A stretch of DNA of 64,000 bases from Phascolarctos cinereus (GCF_002099425.1 NW_018344105.1:1116001-1180000); one strand, 5' to 3'; positions 46,129 to 58,495 are shown, numbered from the stretch's first letter. Translations and numbers: made by a program. Notes: generated by a model not told the origin, from the sequence alone.

Positions 46129-46940
46129 TGGAAGGGATGGGGACTACTGTTTATAAGGGTTATCAATGATTTGAATAAAGGGATAGGTGGCATGCTTATC
46201 AGATAGGTAATGACAAAGCCAGAGAGGACTAGTTAACACGTTAGTTGGCAATTAGGATATGAAAATATCCTGACAGGCTCTTAGAACATTGGAATGAATC
46301 TAATGAGGTGAATCTGAAGAGGGTTAAATGTCTTCTATTTGGCTTTAAACATTTACCATCACAAGTTCAAGATGGAGGAGGTTCATCTGGTCATGCAGTT
46401 GATCTGAAAGACATTAGTGGTTTTTACTGGACTGAAAGCTCAATATAAGATGAAAGCTAATATGAGTCAGTGATACCCTGAAAGATACATTGTTCAAGAA
46501 TAAGTTGGTGATAGCCCTACTGTATTCCTTTCTGGTCACATCATTTCTAGAGTATTGTTTTCAGGTCTGACTGCCTTTATTAGGAAGGAAATTGATCAAT
46601 TTGAGCATTCTGGGGAGGGCAACCAGGGTGTTGAAGGACCTCGATATCATGCCATCTGAGGCTCAGCTGAATGAAGTGGGGATATTTAGCTTGGGGGAGA
46701 AGGGTTGCCACGTAGAAGGGGCATTTGATTTGGGCCTCTGGGCCACAGAGGGCAGAAGTAGAAGCACTAGAGGTATCCAAAAGTGAATTGGGTCGCCTCA
46801 GGAGGCAATGGATTCACTCTTGCTGGAGGACCTCAAACAAAAAACTGGAGGCCCATTTGGTGAATATGTTGTAAAGGACACAGGTTGAGAAAGATGGTCT
46901 CTGTTCCTTTCTACTTCTCTAATTGTATGAATTTCTCATA

Positions 46941-47344
46941 AAAGGCTTTGAAAGATTTGAGAGGGGAAAAATGACCTGGAGGGGTGAAAGGATGGGGAAA
47001 ATAGGTGACAGGATGTCTGTCTGCTAAAGCTTCCTTCGCTTCATTGATTGAGGAATCTACCCAAGCTCATTCCTGTCTTAGTAACTTGCTGTTCTAATAG
47101 GCAGGATGATCTGATCTCCTAGTTTAGCACATGCTAAAAATAGCAAAATAGAAAGTATCTCATGGATTGACATAAACCAGGCTGACAGTATGGGAGAAGA
47201 GAAAAAGTCAAAGAAAAAAAGGCCCAACTCAACACCCAGAGGTTTCCAACCATTTTGTATGGGGACAAATAGCCTCCCTTCTCTCTCTTCTCTGGCACCC
47301 CCCTGCCTCACCCCCGCCCTACCGTCATTCCCTAGGCCACCACT
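46941..47344. other. Intronic, no recognised repeat
   Basis: About 400 bases unassigned. The 121-codon minus-strand frame across this area has no signature. Confidence 0.35.
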
Positions 47345-47525
47345 GAAAGACAGCCTAGCCAAACAGTTGAGGTATGCAGACCAGGACCCAGGAGACCCAA
47401 GTTCTAGTCCTCTGCCTCTAACGAGCTGGATGCCTTGGACCAAATAATTGAGGGTTTCTGGAATACCTCATCTGGAAAATGGGGTATTTGCTCTTAGTGC
47501 CTTTAGCTCTCAGACTCTGTGCCTT
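47345..47525 (+). repeat. MIR-like SINE
   Basis: 'gagacccaagttctagtcct', 'gggtttctggaatacctcat' and 'ctggaaaatggggtatttg'. Confidence 0.5.
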
Positions 47526-47634
47526 GACTTCTGTAATCATGATCCTGAATCATCTTGGGAACGTCAAGAATTTTCCCCTCAATGAAAGCAAAGTGTGAAA
47601 TACTTTTTTAGAAAAATTTTCTTGAAAAAGATGA

Positions 47635-47880
47635 AGTGAAATTAATAGTATTTACCTAGCACTTTAAGGTTTGCAAGCAAAGATATATTATCTACTTTAA
47701 ACAATCCTTGGGGGGGAGGTAGATGCTCTTATCCCCATTTTACTGTTGAGAAAACCAAGGCAGACAGGTTAAGTGGCTTGCCCAGAGTCACACAGTTAGT
47801 CAGTGTATAAGGCTGGATTTGGACTGAGGTCTTCCTGACTCCAGGCCCATTCCTCTCTCCATTGTACCACCTCCACTGGA
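47635..47880 (+). repeat. MIR/THER1-type SINE
   Basis: 'agcactttaaggtttgcaag', 'tatccccattttactgttga' and 'cagagtcacacagttagtc'. Confidence 0.8.
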
Positions 47881-47964
47881 AATAAAGTGCCTGAGCTGCA
47901 CCTAGAAGGCCAGTACTTTGGCTCTCAATCCATCCCTTTCATTGGAAAGGACTGCGTCATTGTG

Positions 47965-48150
47965 CTTAGATCATTAAGATTCTAAGAGTAATGGGTTTGG
48001 AATCAGGGGACTAATGTTTAAAAACATCAAGGTAACACAGTGTTACCTTAAGCAAGTCTTTTTACTTCCTGGGGCCCCAGTGTCCTCACATGTAAAAAAT
48101 GAAGGAGTTGGAATAGATGAGGGCTCCTCCAAGCGTGAGATCCTATGTCT
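47965..48150 (+). repeat. tRNA-headed SINE
   Basis: 'gggtttggaatcaggggact', 'tcctggggccccagtgtcct' and 'aatgaaggagttggaataga'. Confidence 0.6.
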
Positions 48151-48379
48151 GACCATGTTTCCCTCTGCCTTAATGTCCAGACCTCCATCCCCCTGTTTTG
48201 TGGTCGAGGGACTATTGACCAAATGAGCATCTTTTTGGTTGGCTCACTTAATGTGTCTTTCCATTTTTTCTACACAGATGTCATGAGAATACTCTATTGA
48301 GCTGGTTTTATGTACCATGACCTCCCTACCCCGCTGCCCCCTTGCTCCCTTTTCCACCACTGCAGTGTGTTGAATAAAG

Positions 48380-48525
48380 CTATGTTTGAATCCTTTATCT
48401 GCTTCTTACTATCTATATGATCTTGGGAAAATCATGTCACTTTGCTGAGACCTCAGTTTCCTCCCCTGCAAAACGAGGGGATTGCATTAGATGACCCCTG
48501 AGGTTCCATTCTGTGGCCCTGCCCA
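48380..48525 (+). repeat. tRNA-headed SINE, 3' part
   Basis: 'tgagacctcagtttcctccc' and 'gcattagatgacccctgagg'. Confidence 0.6.
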
Positions 48526-49544
48526 ATTGCCTGTTGTCAAGGGGTCACTGACCTGTTTGTAAATTGGTGGAGTTGCTCAAGTGACTGATTCATCTTCCTT
48601 TGGCCAAGAGGGAGAAGTGATCTTGCTTCCTTTCCTACCACACTGCCCTCCTATGATATTATTTGGGGGCTTATACATTTCCTTTGGAAGTCTTCCATTG
48701 TGTCATGTTGACCAGCTAGGGTTATTTATCGTTTGTTTTGCCTACAGGTTTGGAACATATTTACCATTTGTCTTATTTGGGACTTCATGTGAAACTTTCC
48801 CTTGTCAGTGTAAGGGATGGTGAAGGAGCTAAAGAAAGTCTTGAAATTTGCTGCTTCTGTGAAAAATGCTTTGCAATTCTTCAGCCATATATTGATGGGG
48901 ATGTATGGCTTGAGCTTTCAGTACCTAGAAAGGCAAAGAGAGTTATCTAACTCTGGAGCAGACTCTCGGGGAGAAACTGACTCCATCCTGTAAATCATAA
49001 GTTTAAGCCAATCCCTGAGAGAGGGCTGCATCTGTTACTAGAGTTCCCTCTGTATCAGGCGTCTCAGCTCCCTAGCCTCATGTCATTTTCTCATTTTCTC
49101 CAGTGTTCTCATGATGTTTTGGATAACCCAGGCTTTAGCAATTAAAATCAAATACTGCTGCTCACTCTCACATTCTCATGTTTAACATAAACTCCCAATA
49201 CACAGAAATAATTATAATTCCATATAATTGACCTGTTACTCATGCCAAATCATCTGTTTTCCAATTTCCATGCAAGGTTTTTTAAACTGAAACTCTGAAA
49301 TGTTCCTGATGTGTTTATAAATGATTTGGAAAATGATATCAGTCTTTTAAAATGTTGCTGGTGCCTGTTCACATTTTACAGATCACAGAGCGGTTTGAGA
49401 CATATAAGATTATATAATTGTCTGACAGAAAAGGTATGATGTTTAAATTTTGAAGGTGTTTTCAGTGTGTCCCAGAAAGGACAGTGTATGTCTAATGTTT
49501 TGATTTTCATTCTATCAAAATATACTTGCACCAGTGTCATCATA
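48526..49544. other. Intronic, no recognised repeat
   Basis: About 1 kb of AT-rich intron sequence. The 80- and 70-codon frames at 48581-48950 have no signature. Confidence 0.4.
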
Positions 49545-49553
49545 TTGGAACTT

Positions 49554-50163
49554 TTTTCTTAATTAATTTATTTTGATTTATCAACAATCATTTCCATAAG
49601 CTTTTGAGTTTTAAATTTTTTTCCCCCTCCCTCCTCACCTCCCTCCCCAGGATGGCGTGCAATTTGATATAGGCTATACATATACATTCTATTAAACATA
49701 TTTTCACATTAGTCGTGTTGTAAGGAAGATTTCGAACCAATAGAAGGAACCACAAGAAAGAGGAAACAAAAAACAGAAGAAAAAAAAATAACAAATAGTA
49801 TGCTTCAATCTGCATTCAAACTCCATAGTTCTTTCTTTGGATGTGGATACCATTTTCCATCGTGAGGCCTTTGGAGATGTCTTAGATTCTTGTCTTGTTG
49901 AGAAGGGTTAAGTCTATCAATATTAGTCATTGCACAATGTGACTGTTACAGTGTACAATGTTCTCCTGGTTCTGTTCACTTCACTCAGCATCAGACCATA
50001 CTAGTCTTTCCAGGTTTTTCTGAATATAGCACAGTAGTATTCCATTACATTCATATACCACAATTTGTTCAGCCATTCCCCAATTGATGGGCATCCCCTC
50101 AATTTCCAATTCTTTGCCACCACAGAAAGAGCTGCTAGAAATATTTTTGTACACGCGGGTCCT
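49554..50163 (-). mobile_element. L1 LINE 3' end, 0.6 kb, with target duplication
   Basis: The reverse complement encodes 'MPINWGMAEQIVVYECNGIL' near 50025-50100, then the 3' UTR and A-run. The duplication 'ttggaactt' at 49545-49553 and 50164-50172 bounds a 5'-truncated L1 insertion. Confidence 0.92.
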
Positions 50164-50257
50164 TTGGAACTTATTATTTTTTTTTAATCTGATCACAAGG
50201 ATAGCATACAGAAGACTAGCCGACAATTTGGCCAGTAAAGTTGTTGTAGTTGGTTTT

Positions 50258-50392
50258 TTAAAAAGTGTTTTTTCCAATTACATGTAAAAACAATTTTTAA
50301 CATTTACTTTTTAAAATGTTGAGTTCCAAATTCTCTCCCTCCTTCCTTCGCCTCCCCGCTCATTGAGAAGGCAAGCAATTTGACGCAGGTTT

Positions 50393-50438
<46 letters not shown>

Positions 50439-53400
50439 TACATACATATATATGTATATACTGTCATGCAAAACATTTCCATATTGGTCATGTTGTGAAA
50501 GAAAACAGACAAAAGATCCAAAAAAAAAAAAAAGAAAGTAAAGAATAGTATGCTTTATTCTGCATTCAGACTCCCCCAGTTCTTTCTCTGGAGCTAGGTA
50601 GCATTTTTCATCATAAGTCCTATGGGATTGTCTTGGATCTTTGTCCTGTTGATAATAGCTAAGTCATTCACAGTTGATCATCACACAGTATTGCTGTTAC
50701 TGTGTACAATGTTCTCCTGGTTCTGCTCGCTTGACTTTGCATCAGTTCATTCAGGTTTTTCTGAAAGCATGCTGCTTGTCATTTCTTGTACCACAATAAT
50801 ACTCCATCACAATCATGTACCACAAGTTGTTCAACCATTCCCCAATTGATGAGCATCCCCTCAATTTACAATTCTTTACCACCACAAAAAGAGCTGCTGG
50901 AAATGTTTTTATACATATAGGTCCTTTTCCTTTCCTTTCCTTTTTTTCTAATCTTTTCTAATCTTCTAATCTTCTAGTAGTGGTATTGCTGGGTCAAAAA
51001 ATATGCACAGTTTGATAGCCCTTTGGGCATGGTTCCACATTGTTCTCCAGAATGGTTGGATCAGTTCACAACTCTACCAACAATGCATTAATGTTCCAAT
51101 TTTCCCACATCCCCTCCAACATTTGTCATTTGCCTTTTCTGTCTTATTGCATATTAACCAATCTGATAGATGTGAGGTGGTACCTCAGAGTTGGTTTTTT
51201 TTTTTGCATTTCTCTAATAAAAAGTGATTTAGAACATTTTTCCATATGACTATAGATAGTTTTGATTTCTTCATCTGAAAATGGCCTGTTCATATCTTTT
51301 GACCATTTATCAATTGGAGAATGACTTATTCTTATAAATTTGACTCAGTTCTCTATATATTTGAGAAATGAGGCCTTTATGTGAGAAACTCGCTGTAAAA
51401 CTTTTCCCTCAATTTTCTGTTTTTCTTTTAATCTTGATGTGTTGGTTTTGTTTGTACAAAACATTTTTAATTTAATGTAATCAAAATTATCCATTTTATA
51501 TCCTGTAATGTTCTCCATCTCTTGTTTGGTCACGAGTTCTTCCCATATGCACAGATCTAACAGGTAAACTATTCCATGCTCCCCTAATTTGTTTATGGTA
51601 TCACCCTCTATGTCTAAATTGCGTACCTATTTTTACCTTATATTGGTATATGGTGTGAGCTGTTGGTCTGTACCTAGTTTCTGCTAAACTGCTCTCCAGT
51701 TTACCCATGGTTTTTGTCAAATAGTGAGTTCTTGTCCAAAAATCTGGGATATTTGTGTTTATTAAACATTAGATTACTGTGACCATTGTGTACCCGATCT
51801 ATTCTACTAATCTACCACTCTATTTCTTAGCTAGTACCAGATTGTTCTGATGATTACTGCTTTGTAATTGTTTGAGATCTGGTCAGGCTAGGTGACCTTC
51901 CTTCACATTTTTTTTTTCATGAATTCCCTTGATATACTTGACCTTTTGTTCTTCCAGATAAATTTTATTATTATATTTTCTAGCTCTATGAATATTTTTG
52001 AGCAGTTTGATTGGTATGGTACTGAATCAGTAAGTTAATTTAGGTAAAATCGTCATTTTTATCATACTGGCTTGGTTTACTCATGAGCAATTAATATTTT
52101 TCCAGTTGTTCAGTTCTGACTTTATTTTTGTGAAAAGTGTTTTGTAATTGTGTTCATATAATTCCTGAGTTTGTTTTGGCAGATAGACTCCTAAGTATTT
52201 TATATTGTCTACAGTTATTTTAAATGGAATTTCTCCTTCTATCTCTTACTGTTGGACTTTGTTGGTAATTTATAGAAATGCTGATGATTTATGCGGGTTT
52301 ATTTCATATCCTGCAACTTTGCTAAAGTTGTTAATTATTTCAACTAGTTTTTTAGTTGATTCTCTAAGTATACCATTCTATTATCTGCAATGAGTGATAG
52401 TTTTGTTTCCCCATTGCCCGTTCTAACTCCTTCAATTTATTTTTCTTCTCTTATTGCTATAGCTAGTATTTCTGCTGCAATATTGAATAATAGTGGTGAT
52501 AATGGGCATCCTTGCTTCATCCCTGATCTTATTGGGAAGGCATCTAGCTCATCATCATTGCTTGCTGATGGTTTTATATAAATACTACTTATCATTTTAC
52601 ACAAAGCTCCATTTATTCCTATGCTTTCTAGTGTTTTCAATAGGAATGAGTGTTGTATTTTGTCAAAAGCTATTTCTGCATCTATCGAGATAATCATCTG
52701 ATTTTTGTTGTTTTTGTTATCGATATGGTCAATTAGGCTGATAGTTTTCCTGATATTGAACCAGCCCTGCATTCCTGGTATAAATCCCACCTGGTTATAG
52801 TGTATGATCTTTGTCATATATTGCTGTAGTCTCCTTGCCAGTATTTTTAAAAAATCTTTGCATCGATATTCATCAAGGAAATTAGTCTATAGTTTTCTTC
52901 TCTGTTTTTTTGCTTGTATCAACACTATCTGCGTTGTAAAAGGAATTTGGTAGGACTCCTTCTTTGCCTGTTTTTCTGGATGGTTTAAATAGTATTGGAA
53001 TTAATTGTTTTTTAAATGTTTGGTAGAATTCAGTTGTGAATCCATCTGGTCCTGTGGATTTTTTCTTAGGGAGCTCATTGATGGCTTGTTCAATTTCTTT
53101 TTCTAACGATTATTTATTCTATTTTCTTTTCTGTTAATCTGGGAAGTTTATATTTTTATAAATATTCATTCATTTCACTTAGATTTTCAGATTGGCATAT
53201 AGTTGAGCAAAATAGCTCCTAATAATTGCTTTAATTTCCTCTTCATTGGCGATGCTTTCACCTTTTTCATTTTTGATACTGGTAATTTGGTTTTCTTCTT
53301 TCTTTTTTAAAATCAAATTAAACAATGGTCTATCTATTTTACTGCTTTTTTTTTAATAAAACAAAGCTCCTAATTTTATTTGTTTAATGGTTTTCTTACT

Positions 53401-54845
53401 TTCAATTTTATTAAGCTCTCCTTTGATTTTCAGGATTTCCCATTTGGTGTTTAGTTGGAAATTTATAATTTGTTCTTTTTCTAGGTTTTTGTTTTTTTTA
53501 GTTGCATGCCCAATTAATTGATCTGCTCTTTCTCTATTTTATTGATGTAAGCATTTAAAGATAATAAATTTTCCCCAGGTATTGCTTTGACTGCATCCCA
53601 TAAATTTTGATATGTTGTCTCATCATTGTCGTTGTCTTTCATGAGATTATTGATTGTTGCAATGATTTTTTTCTTTGACCTACTCATTCTTTAGGATTAG
53701 ATTGTTTAGTTTTCAGTTAATTTTTAATGTATGGGCCTTTATTTGTAATTTTTATTGCATTGTGATCTGAAAAGGATGTATTTAATATTTCTGCCTTTCT
53801 GCATTTGAATGTGAGGTTTTTATGCCCCAATACATGGTCAGTTTTTGTGTAGGTGCCATGTACTGCTGAGAAAAAGGTGCATTCTTTTCTATTTCCATTT
53901 TATTTTCTTCAGAGGTCTATCATATCTAACTTTTCTAAAATTCCATTCATCTCTCTAACTTCTTTCTTGCGTTTTTTTTTTCACATTCATCTAGTTCTGA
54001 GAAGGGAAAATCGAGGTCTCCCACTGATGTAGTTTTACTGTCTATTTCCTCCTTTAACTCATTTAACTTTTCCTTTAAAAATTTGGATGCTATACCATTT
54101 GGTGAATATATTTTCAGTATTGATATTACTTCATTGTTTATGGTACCTTTTAGCAAGATGTAGTTTCCTTCCTTATCTCTTTTAATTAGGTCTATTTTTG
54201 TTTTTGCTTTGTGTGTTATGGTTGCTACTCCTGCTTTTTTTTTTTTAACTTCAGCAGAAGCATAATAGGTTCTGCTTCAGCCCCTTACCTTTGTGTTTGT
54301 GTCTATCTTCTTCAAGTGTTTTTTGTAAACAACGTATTGTTGGATTTTGGTTTTTAATCCACTGTGCTATCCACTTCCATTTCTTCATCTTATTCACATT
54401 CACAGTTATGATTACTGCGTATTTTCTGCCATCCTACTTTTTCTCCTGTTTATCCTTCTCTCTCTCCTTTCACCCTGTCCTTCCTCAAAAATATTTTACT
54501 TCTGACCAGTACCTCTACCAATCAGCACTCCCTTCTAGCATTCCCCTGCCTTCCCTTATCCCCCTCCCCTCCACTTACCTGTAGAATGAGCTAGATTTCC
54601 ATACCCAGCTGAGTGTGTATGTTATTCCCTCTTTGAGCAAATTCCAATAAGAGTAAGGTTCCAGCCCTGCCCGCCCACCCCCGCTCCATCCCTGCTCCAT
54701 CCCCATCTTCCTCTCTACTGTAGTAAAAGCTGTTTTGTGCCTCTTTTATGTGAGATAATTTCCCCTGGTCTTCCTCTCCCCTCCCCCTTCTCCCAATGTA
54801 TCCCTCTTTCTCTCTCCTTAATTTTTTAAAAAAATATTATCCCAT
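50258..54845 (-). mobile_element. Long L1 LINE copy (about 4.6 kb), decayed ORF2
   Basis: Read on the minus strand, the order is endonuclease, RT, C-terminus, 3' UTR. Endonuclease: 'LKGTINNEVISILKIYSPNG' near 54100-54155 (active L1: ...LTILNIYAPN). RT at 52437-52817: '[20 protein letters not shown]', '[20 protein letters not shown]' and '[20 protein letters not shown]', the L1 RT motifs. The catalytic FADD is IADN here (codons at 52380-52391), so the copy is inactive. Several frame breaks separate the blocks. The 3' UTR end is 'gtaaaaacaatttttaacat'. About 94 bases separate it from the L1 at 49554. Confidence 0.92.
50399..50460. repeat. (CA)n/(TA)n microsatellite inside L1
   Basis: A CA run of about 30 bases and then TA/CA alternation within the L1 3' UTR. 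Confidence 0.95.
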
Positions 54846-54904
54846 CATTAGTCTGCTCACACCTGTGCCCTCTGGTGGCCTCCTTAAAGGTGCAGGAGGC
54901 CCCA

Positions 54905-55120
54905 CAGTTAGAGGAGTTGAGAGATAGTATGATGTCCTGGAGCCCTATGCTTGGAGACTTGGGTTTGAGGGGGGAATGATCTCTGTGTGACCATGGGCAA
55001 GAGACTTAATTTCCTTATCTGTTCAATGAGTATAATAATACTTGGCTTGTCTACTTAACAGCGTGGTTGTGAGGAAAATGCTTGGGAAACCTTAAAGTAT
55101 TACACATGTGTGGGTGGTAG
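54905..55120 (+). repeat. MIR SINE
   Basis: 'gtgtgaccatgggcaagaga', 'atttccttatctgttcaatg' and 'agcgtggttgtgaggaaaat'. Confidence 0.7.
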
Positions 55121-55427
55121 TGATTATTGGACAGAGAAATTAGGAGTGGAAAGGAAACTTTTCAAACGAAATTTTGTTTGGTGTGTCCTCATTCTTTGAC
55201 TGCAAGATTAATAACTGTCCATTCAGGTATAGTGTATAGAAAGTACATTGTTGGAAAGATAAATAGACTGTTTGGTTGTGGCCCTGTGGTAGAAATACTT
55301 ATAATAGGCCCTTTACCAGAAGGTAAGTTGTGACAAAATAACAGAGACCTCCCCTGAGCCTTGGTGTACTTTTTTTTTACTGATTTGTCCATTTGTGGCT
55401 AATGACAATTTTCTAGGGCAGTGGTTC
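55121..55427. other. Intronic, no recognised feature
   Basis: About 300 bases. The overlapping 68- and 67-codon frames are opposite strands of the same AT-rich sequence. Confidence 0.35.
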
Positions 55428-55620
55428 TCCAAGTCCAGTCTGGGGACCTTTGAGACTCTTTCAAGTAATCAGTGAAACCATAATAACCATAAGATGTTGA
55501 TTTTTCATATGGTAAATATCAAGAGATGTAACCCACATGCATAAAAACCCTTTGGGAGGGTTCTCGGTAATTTAAAAAGTGTAAAGGGGTTCTGAAACCA
55601 AAGAAGTTTAGAGAACTGCT
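55428..55620. mobile_element. hAT (Charlie-type) non-autonomous element
   Basis: Left end 'cagtggttctccaagtccag' and right end 'gtttagagaactgctg' are inverted relatives typical of hAT/Charlie termini. The inner 'taaaccacatgc'-like AT-rich core has no transposase frame. It is an internally deleted fossil DNA transposon. Confidence 0.7.
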
Positions 55621-55627
55621 GGTCAAG

Positions 55628-55793
55628 GGCGGGGGTGGGGCACCTGCGGCCTCAAGGCCACATGTGGCCCTCTAGGTCCTGAAGTACAGCCCTTTGACTG
55701 AATCCAAACTTCATGGAATTTGTTCTGTGAAACTTGGACTCAGTCAAGAGGCCACACCCAAGGATCTAGGAGGCCACAGGTTCCCCATGCCTG
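55628..55793. mobile_element. Palindromic hAT miniature element, copy 3
   Basis: The most complete copy: left 'gggggtggggcacctgcggc' and right 'ggccacaggttccccatgcc' pair as terminal inverted repeats. The inner halves ('ccctttgactgaatccaaac', 'acttggactcagtcaagagg') pair too. It lies within ten bases of the preceding hAT element. Confidence 0.82.
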
Positions 55794-55799
55794 AGCTGA

Positions 55800-56045
55800 G
55801 TCCTATCCTGCATCAGTTTCTTCATCTGTAGAATGAGGATAGTAGTAGCACCTGCCTCACGAAGTGTTTTGCAAACCTTAAAGCACTATATAAATATTGT
55901 CTGTTTTGATTATTCCCTTACCTGATTGCTAACCCGGTACATAGGAAGTGCTTGTTGACTTGACTTGAGTGGTCTTATTTCTCCTTGGTATTTCCCTTCT
56001 GCCTAGCATAGTGTTCTGCATTCAGTAGGCTCTTAATAAATGATA
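55800..56045 (+). repeat. MIR tail and L2-tail scrap
   Basis: 'tcagtttcttcatctgtaga' and 'aaccttaaagcactatataa' form a MIR 3' part (55800-55905). 'cagtaggctcttaataaatg' is an L2/MIR-type tail (55985-56045). Confidence 0.6.
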
Positions 56046-56134
56046 GTGGTGGTGGTTCAAGATCAGAAGTGAATTTTAAACTCAGTGTCATGATCCCATT
56101 ATATGCCTTGCTTTCCTTTCTTTTTTGATTTGGA

Positions 56135-56865
56135 ATCCCAGAATTTCAGAGGTGGAAAGGCTCTCAGTGGCCCTCTAGTTTAAGTCATACCGTGAAAAGA
56201 ATCTTGAGTGCCGCATGGCCTACAAGTGGTCATCTAGCTTTTCCTTAAGGACTTCCAAGGGGGAACTCAGCCACCCTCCCAACCCCCAGCCCATTTCTTC
56301 TTTGAGTAGCCCTTATTGTTAGGAAGTTTTTCCTGGTGTCAAGCCCAGTGGAGCTTTTTTCCCCACTGCTGGACTGAGTCACGGTATGTGGGTTCATTTC
56401 TTGAGTCTCACTGATTATCCTTGCAAACTTGAGCAAGCAACCACCTCCTCAAACCTCAGTGTCCTCATCTCTCAAATGTCGGTGTTACCAGTCAGGTCTC
56501 TCTCCCTGCTTTGGCCGATCCACCCACAGCTCCTAGCTTTGCCTTCTGAGGCCAAATGGCATGAGTCTCCACTGTCTACATGAGAGTGTGAGTACTTGAA
56601 AGCCAGTACTTCCATATCTTCTTCAGGCTAAACCTCCGCAGCTCCTTCAGTCAGTATTCATATGGAATGAACTTGAGGTCCCTTCCATCCTGTTTGTCCT
56701 CCTCTGGATGGGGTCCAGTTTGTCCATGCCTTCCCTTACCTGGAATTGAATGCTCTACTGTAGCTGGGGTGTCAACCATGGCCAAGGATACAGAAAGACT
56801 GCTTTCTCCGTGTTCCAGGAAGCTCTGCCTCTCAATGTGGCCCTGGGTTGAGTAAGCTTAAGAGA
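56135..56865 (-). mobile_element. L3/CR1 LINE, antisense 3' portion
   Basis: The reverse complement of the L3/CR1 end is followed in order: 'cagaatttcagaggtggaaa', 'acaagtggtcatctagcttt', 'attgttaggaagtttttcct', 'gtttgtcctcctctggatgg' and 'aattgaatgctctactgtag'. About 0.7 kb, diverged. Confidence 0.8.
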
Positions 56866-58381
56866 CTTAACTGTTGTCATAAGGTAATAGGGAACGTGGC
56901 TTACCCGAGTAAGCTGCATTCAATTCTGACTAGTCTCAACAGATAGGCTGATAGGCTGATTTCAAAGACTATAATAATATATAGATTTTTCTTTTAAAAG
57001 GAATTGGGAAATAAGAGCAATGATGCTGTGCTTTTGTTTAATTATTTCTAGTGTGATTTATTCTTTTTAAAAATTAAAAAGCACACTCGAAATAATTAAA
57101 GGCACGGCATTGTTGCTTAAAAAAAAATTAAAGAACGAATAAATGGCTCTCTTGAGCCCTTTGTCTTGATTTCTTGGGACAAGGCTCATCCTTCTGGAAA
57201 TTCTGCTCCAGCAGTCATTTATTAGGAATCCCATTATATGTGCCCGCAGTGTTAATTTTATCCATAAAGTTGTCTCTGAGGTACTTGAAGGTAATATCTA
57301 ACTTTTTAATATGCGAAGTGCAAAATCTTGTTAGCCTGGGCAGGTTTTTGCCCAAATAGGAGATTATAATTTTCCACTGGCCTTTCATGTTACCTTATTG
57401 TTTACTTTGCTTTGTTTTAAAATCACACACAGAGGCACTGGAGGAACAGTTTGGACCAGACTGAAATTTGGATTTTCTTTATTTGGCTTAGCCAAAAAGG
57501 GAAAGAGGCTCATAGGGGGCTTTCTCCTTTAAGCTTGGAATGAGACTAAATTTGGATTACTTAGTTTGAAATATTGATTTATGCATAACGTATACTCATA
57601 AATTTCAGTAGAATGTATTTGAAACTCAATTTGTATGTTCTTAATGTATGATTTCCATATCAGCTAGAGTTTTACTGATATTAGTTTAGTTCCTGTGGTG
57701 CATTTTGTATCTTTGAGAATCACTTAGTTCTTTATTTTGTGTGGTTTTATTACATTTTGGAGATCGGTGCTCCATCTCATTCAGGAACTTTTTTTTTTAA
57801 CTTCATGACTTCCCGGGTAATACAGCAAGGGTGGTGTTTCTTGTGTGGCTCATAAGTAAGGCAGAGCCTTACCACAGAAACTGGCTTTCCCAATCACAGG
57901 TTAAATATTGTTAGTGTTTTAGGTGGGAGGAGGCCTGAGCTGGGATACCATTTGCTGTGAAAAGATCATTTCAGTCATTCATACTGATAGAACATAAACG
58001 TTATTTTTAAGAAAATTAAGCAGAATTAACTGTAGCCTGACTGCCAGTTTCATTTCCTGGAATGGTAAAGGTCTTTAGCAAATATTGGCATTACTGAATT
58101 AAACTTTCATTAGAAGAGTTTGAGTTAGTGTAGTTTTTTATAACCTAGAGGTCAGATATAGATTACTAAAAATGTATTTTCCAAGGAATTATTTTATTTG
58201 ATAGCTTCTCTTTCCCTTTAGCCCTGTGAAATTCAGTACTGTATTTGACTTTTGGTTTTTTAAGTTTGTTAAATCACTTGTCCAAGAAGAAGGTTCACGT
58301 TAGTAGCCTGGGATTCACTCCCCTAGTTTTAAGACCCGATTTCTAATTTTATAGTCTTTGAGGTCTGCATTGTACCTCATA
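56866..58381. other. Intronic, repeat-poor block
   Basis: About 1.5 kb of AT-rich sequence in which I recognise no transposon, surrounded by repeat-dense intron. No exon-like frame was found. Confidence 0.4.
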
Positions 58382-58426
58382 TGTGTATATATATATGTGT
58401 GTGTGTGTGTGGGTGTATATATGTGT

Positions 58427-58474
<48 letters not shown>

Positions 58475-58495
58475 GTATATCTATATAATATATAG
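58382..58495. repeat. (TG)n/(TA)n microsatellite
   Basis: Compound TA-TG-TA tract of about 110 bases with a central TG run. Confidence 0.97.

Larger units (their letters stand above)
44935..46940 (+). mobile_element. L3/CR1 LINE, sense, interrupted
   Basis: The left piece (44935-45335) has 'tagtgaacatcttagggagt', 'gtggcttcctcaagaacagg' and 'gtgccccaggggtttgtctt'. The right piece (46129-46940) has 'ttgaataaagggataggtgg', 'gagggcaaccagggtgttga' and 'cagagggcagaagtagaagc'. The pieces are colinear with the L3/CR1 RT-to-3'-end order. The 0.8 kb between them is later insertion. Coding is fully decayed. Confidence 0.75.

Noticed and set aside
52437-52817. 126-codon minus-strand frame with reverse transcriptase motifs as a retron or novel RT
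   Set aside because: The motifs ([31 protein letters not shown]) and the surrounding endonuclease and 3' UTR mark it as L1 ORF2.
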